Position numbers and translations under genes: made by a program
Notes under the pieces: generated by a model
Database searches by the model: none
What the model was told of the DNA's origin: nothing
What the model saw: only the letters and a program-made list of their open reading frames with translations
From: Clostridiales bacterium Firm_10
GTDB taxonomy: Bacteria > Bacillota > Clostridia > Christensenellales > Aristaeellaceae
Assembly: GCA_001603025.1 (NCBI GenBank)
Contig: LVAP01000012.1
Span: forward strand, 1 to 64,000
Length of the DNA: 64,000 nucleotides
Reading direction: 5' to 3'
Shown: piece by piece, positions 61,851 to 64,000 of the stretch
Layout of the letters: each line of letters begins with the position of its first letter
How positions within the stretch are numbered: the stretch's first letter is position 1

Positions 61851-63326
61851 TCAATACAGTCCCGCGGCAACGATGGTGAAGAATCTCACCAGGGGTACGG
61901 AGCAGATGCCCATCACGACGATGGCGGCAGCGAGCAGAGCGAGCGGCAGTTTCATGCGCCAGCCCGGGTCGTAGTTCTGATTCGTGAGCGCCGCAGACGA
62001 GGCGTTGACGGGCATGAACAGCGCTGTCACCACCACGGTAAACATATAGACCGCCGTAAGTATGGCGGAGATGATCAGCGCGCCGATGCCGATGTATGCT
62101 TCGGTCTGCCCGGCTGCCGCGGCCGCCGTTGCGAGATTCCATTTGCTGATGAATCCCATCAGGGGCGGCACGCCGACCAGCGCCATGGAGGCGATGGTGA
62201 ACACGCCGAAGGTGAACGGCATGATGCGGCCATATCCGCGCAGGTCCTGAACGTATTCCCGGCCGGTCTGCACCATTACGGCACCTGCGCAGAAGAACAG
62301 GGTGATCTTCATGGCGCCGTGAAACAGCATGTGAGTCAGCGCACCAACGAGTCCAGACGGCGTCATCAGCGTTGCGCCAAAGACGACATAACTGAGGTTA
62401 CTCACCGTGGACCAGGCAAGACGCCGTTTGAGATGCTGTTCCTTCACGGCCATGGCCGAACCGTAAACCACGGTGAACATCGCCAGAGCCATCACCACAG
62501 CCTGGGCCCAGGTGCCGCGCAGGAAGTTCGTTCCGAAACTGTAGTATATGATGCGAATGATGGCGAACGCCCCTGCTTTGACGACCGCGACGGCATGCAA
62601 AAGCGCTGTGACGGGCGTGGGTGCGACGGAGACGGCTGGAAGCCAGCGATGCAGCGGGAATACGGCTGCCTTCGCGCTGAAACCGATGAAAGACATCACG
62701 AACACAGCCAGCAGCAGGTCTTTCTTGCCCGCGAAACCGGCCGTGTGCAGCACACCGCCATAAACGAACGCAGTCGAGGGATTGGTGCCGTACGAGAGCA
62801 CGAAAATCATGCCGATAAACGCCAGGGCCGCTCCGCTGATGGAATAGTACAGATACATGCGGCCTGCGCGAATGGAAGCGGTGTCGCGCTTGTGCAGAAC
62901 CAGCGGCAGTGTAACCAAGGTCAGCAGTTCGTAGAAGGCATACAGGGTAAACAGGTTGCCGCTCAGCGCAATGCCCGCCGTGACGCCGTAACTCATCAGG
63001 TAATAGGCGAAGAACGTGCTCTCGCGCTCTTCATGTTCCATGTATTCAAAGGCATACAGCGTCGCTAACGGCCACAGCACGGCAATCAGCCCGCCAAATA
63101 CGCGGGACAGACCATCGACGTGGAAGACGATGGTAAGGTTTTCCGTGAGACGCTGGGCGTGCAGTATCATGCCTTGGCCATTGAAGACGAGCCAGAGCAT
63201 CACTGCGGAATTTGCCAGGGTTGCCGCGCCGACGAATGCTGAACGGATCGTTCGTTTTTTGAACGGTCCCAGTCCGACGATCAGCCCCGCGGCGAGCGGC
63301 AAAAGAACGGGAACTAGCAGTATCAT
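61851..63326 (-). CDS. Proton-antiporter-like membrane subunit (NuoM/MrpD type)
   Basis: The 491-residue protein has about 14 membrane helices. ATG 63326 follows GGAGAGG by eight bases. Core motifs are GNLFTLYAFYELLTLVTLPLVLH (Glu in helix 5, about 122-144), SFIGFSAKAAVFPLHRWLPAVSVAPTPVTALLHAVAVVKAG (Lys and His of the proton path, about 213-253) and HMLFHGAMKITLFFCAGAVM (about 333-352). It is 13 bases before the long subunit downstream and is related to the subunit upstream, so three homologous proton-conducting subunits follow one another. Confidence 0.92.
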   Translation of the reverse strand: MILLVPVLLPLAAGLIVGLGPFKKRTIRSAFVGAATLANSAVMLWLVFNGQGMILHAQRLTENLTIVFHVDGLSRVFGGLIAVLWPLATLYAFEYMEHEERESTFFAYYLMSYGVTAGIALSGNLFTLYAFYELLTLVTLPLVLHKRDTASIRAGRMYLYYSISGAALAFIGMIFVLSYGTNPSTAFVYGGVLHTAGFAGKKDLLLAVFVMSFIGFSAKAAVFPLHRWLPAVSVAPTPVTALLHAVAVVKAGAFAIIRIIYYSFGTNFLRGTWAQAVVMALAMFTVVYGSAMAVKEQHLKRRLAWSTVSNLSYVVFGATLMTPSGLVGALTHMLFHGAMKITLFFCAGAVMVQTGREYVQDLRGYGRIMPFTFGVFTIASMALVGVPPLMGFISKWNLATAAAAAGQTEAYIGIGALIISAILTAVYMFTVVVTALFMPVNASSAALTNQNYDPGWRMKLPLALLAAAIVVMGICSVPLVRFFTIVAAGLY

Positions 63327-63341
63327 GGCCTTAACCTCTCC

Positions 63342-64000
63342 TTACACTGGCATCAGAAGAACGGCGAGGCGGTCCGCAAAGCCTGTCAGCGCACCTGGGA
63401 AGACGCCCAGCAGCAGGGCCGCGGCCGCGAGAGTGAGCAGCGGGACGAGCATGATCCAGGAAGGCTCTTTCTTTTCCAGCGTAGCATAATCGAAGTCGTG
63501 TCCGGGGAAGAAACCCTGAATGGTGATGGGCAGCAGGTAGCCGGCCGTCAAAATCGCGCTGACGAGCAGAACGCAGGGCACCACCCAGCTGAAGGCCGTT
63601 TCACCCAACTGCAATGCGCCGCCGGCCAGGAACCACTTGCTGACAAAGCCGCACGTGGGCGGAATGCCAATCAGGCCGGCGGATACGATGGTAAAGCACC
63701 AGATGACCACAGGCATCTGTTTGCCGATGCCTCGCAGCTCGTCGACGCGCGTTTTCCCGGTCTTGCAGATCACCGCGCCGGCGGACATGAACAGCGTGTT
63801 TTTGATGACTGAATGGCTTACGATATGCAGGAGCGCGCCGACAAAGCCCAGCGGATTGAGCGTTGCCAGGCCGGTCAGCACATATGAAACCTGACTGACC
63901 GTCGAATAGGCGAGGCGCTTTTTGAGCAGCGGCTCGCGGTAGGCCAGCATGGATCCCATGAACACAGTGATGAGGGCAAGTGTCAGCCAGGCAGTCTGGA
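63342..64000 (-). CDS. Proton-antiporter-like membrane subunit (5' end outside window)
   Basis: The frame is open to the window edge and continues upstream (TAWLTLALITVFMGSMLAYRE reads through), so the true start lies outside; a GTG at 63965 is only internal. About 218 residues are visible, the second half of a MrpD/NuoN-like subunit: KKRLAYSTVSQVSYVLTGLATL, HIVSHSVIKNTLFMSAGAVI (conserved Lys), IGIPPTCGFVSKW, and the last membrane helices. It ends 15 bases before the next subunit gene. Other subunits (hydrogenase, Mrp small subunits or complex I-like) should lie beyond the window. Confidence 0.9.
   Translation of the reverse strand, partial: QTAWLTLALITVFMGSMLAYREPLLKKRLAYSTVSQVSYVLTGLATLNPLGFVGALLHIVSHSVIKNTLFMSAGAVICKTGKTRVDELRGIGKQMPVVIWCFTIVSAGLIGIPPTCGFVSKWFLAGGALQLGETAFSWVVPCVLLVSAILTAGYLLPITIQGFFPGHDFDYATLEKKEPSWIMLVPLLTLAAAALLLGVFPGALTGFADRLAVLLMPV

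Noticed and set aside
61809-63068. 419-codon plus-strand frame opposite the antiporter subunits
   Set aside because: His/Gly/Arg-rich antisense frame; the minus-strand protein has conserved membrane motifs.
1-64000. CRISPR arrays, insertion sequences, prophage or integrase genes
   Set aside because: No repeat-spacer pattern, transposase motif or integrase was seen on either strand; tRNA flanks show no attachment-site duplication that I could find.

Overview
The window is chromosomal DNA of a GC-rich, spore-former-related member of the Firmicutes (Clostridia type). Several things point there: strong AGGAGG-type ribosome binding sites, a T-box leader on an alanyl-tRNA synthetase gene, a GerMN-domain protein, a PASTA-domain Ser/Thr kinase, RemA and YerC, LplB/LplC-type sugar ABC permeases, and the Bacillus/Clostridia order yerC-pcrA-ligA followed by yicC-remA-gmk-rpoZ-coaBC-priA-def-fmt-rsmB-rlmN-prpC-prkC-rsgA-rpe. 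I cannot name the species. I see no phage, insertion sequence, CRISPR array or rRNA operon.

Layout. 1-2.4 kb (minus): two membrane-anchored low-complexity proteins, one with a Pro/Thr/Glu tail that runs off the window, one extremely Asp/Glu-rich. 2.6-7.2 kb (plus): yerC-pcrA-ligA. 7.3-21.3 kb (plus): a tightly packed housekeeping run, many genes overlapping by 4-8 bases, from yicC to rpe, with a small membrane-protein gene before the terminator. 21.3-23.6 kb (minus): an RlmL-type RNA methyltransferase and a GerMN protein. 23.9-24.8 kb (plus): two methionine sulfoxide reductases. 25-31.8 kb (minus): a HAD hydrolase, a Gln-His-Arg tRNA cluster, then yfcE-type phosphodiesterase, a fused RNase PH/RdgB, an RpiB-like isomerase, a ZnuA-like lipoprotein lacking expected metal ligands, and a large TIM-barrel glycosidase-like protein. 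32-36.9 kb (plus): a macrodomain protein with an added helical HTH-like half, a von Willebrand A protein, a serine beta-lactamase-like hydrolase and a MATE exporter. 37-41 kb (minus): a sugar/oligosaccharide ABC importer without its ATPase.

41.4-44.1 kb (minus): tRNA-Pro, tRNA-Thr and two exopolysaccharide-type glycosyltransferases. 44.3-47.5 kb (plus): a YbaK-type tRNA editing protein and argG-argH. 47.6-51.6 kb (minus): an XpaC-like protein, a short alaS with its T-box leader, and a small membrane protein. 51.7-59.5 kb (plus): an aquaporin, lon-engB-dprA-like, a coiled-coil membrane protein, tRNA-Ser, a DUF4003-like protein, tRNA-Leu and a Bcp peroxiredoxin. 59.6-64 kb (minus): three consecutive proton-antiporter-like subunits of a complex I/Mrp/membrane hydrogenase type machine whose remaining genes lie beyond the window.

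Most of the window is core metabolism and information processing. The parts most worth attention are the macrodomain-HTH plus VWA pair, the alaS lacking its C-terminal domain, the metal-ligand-depleted ZnuA homologue, the acidic membrane protein, the apparent frame break at the start of the dprA-like gene, and the unassigned glycosidase-like protein. Gene functions are inferred from motifs and remembered family features; no database search was run.
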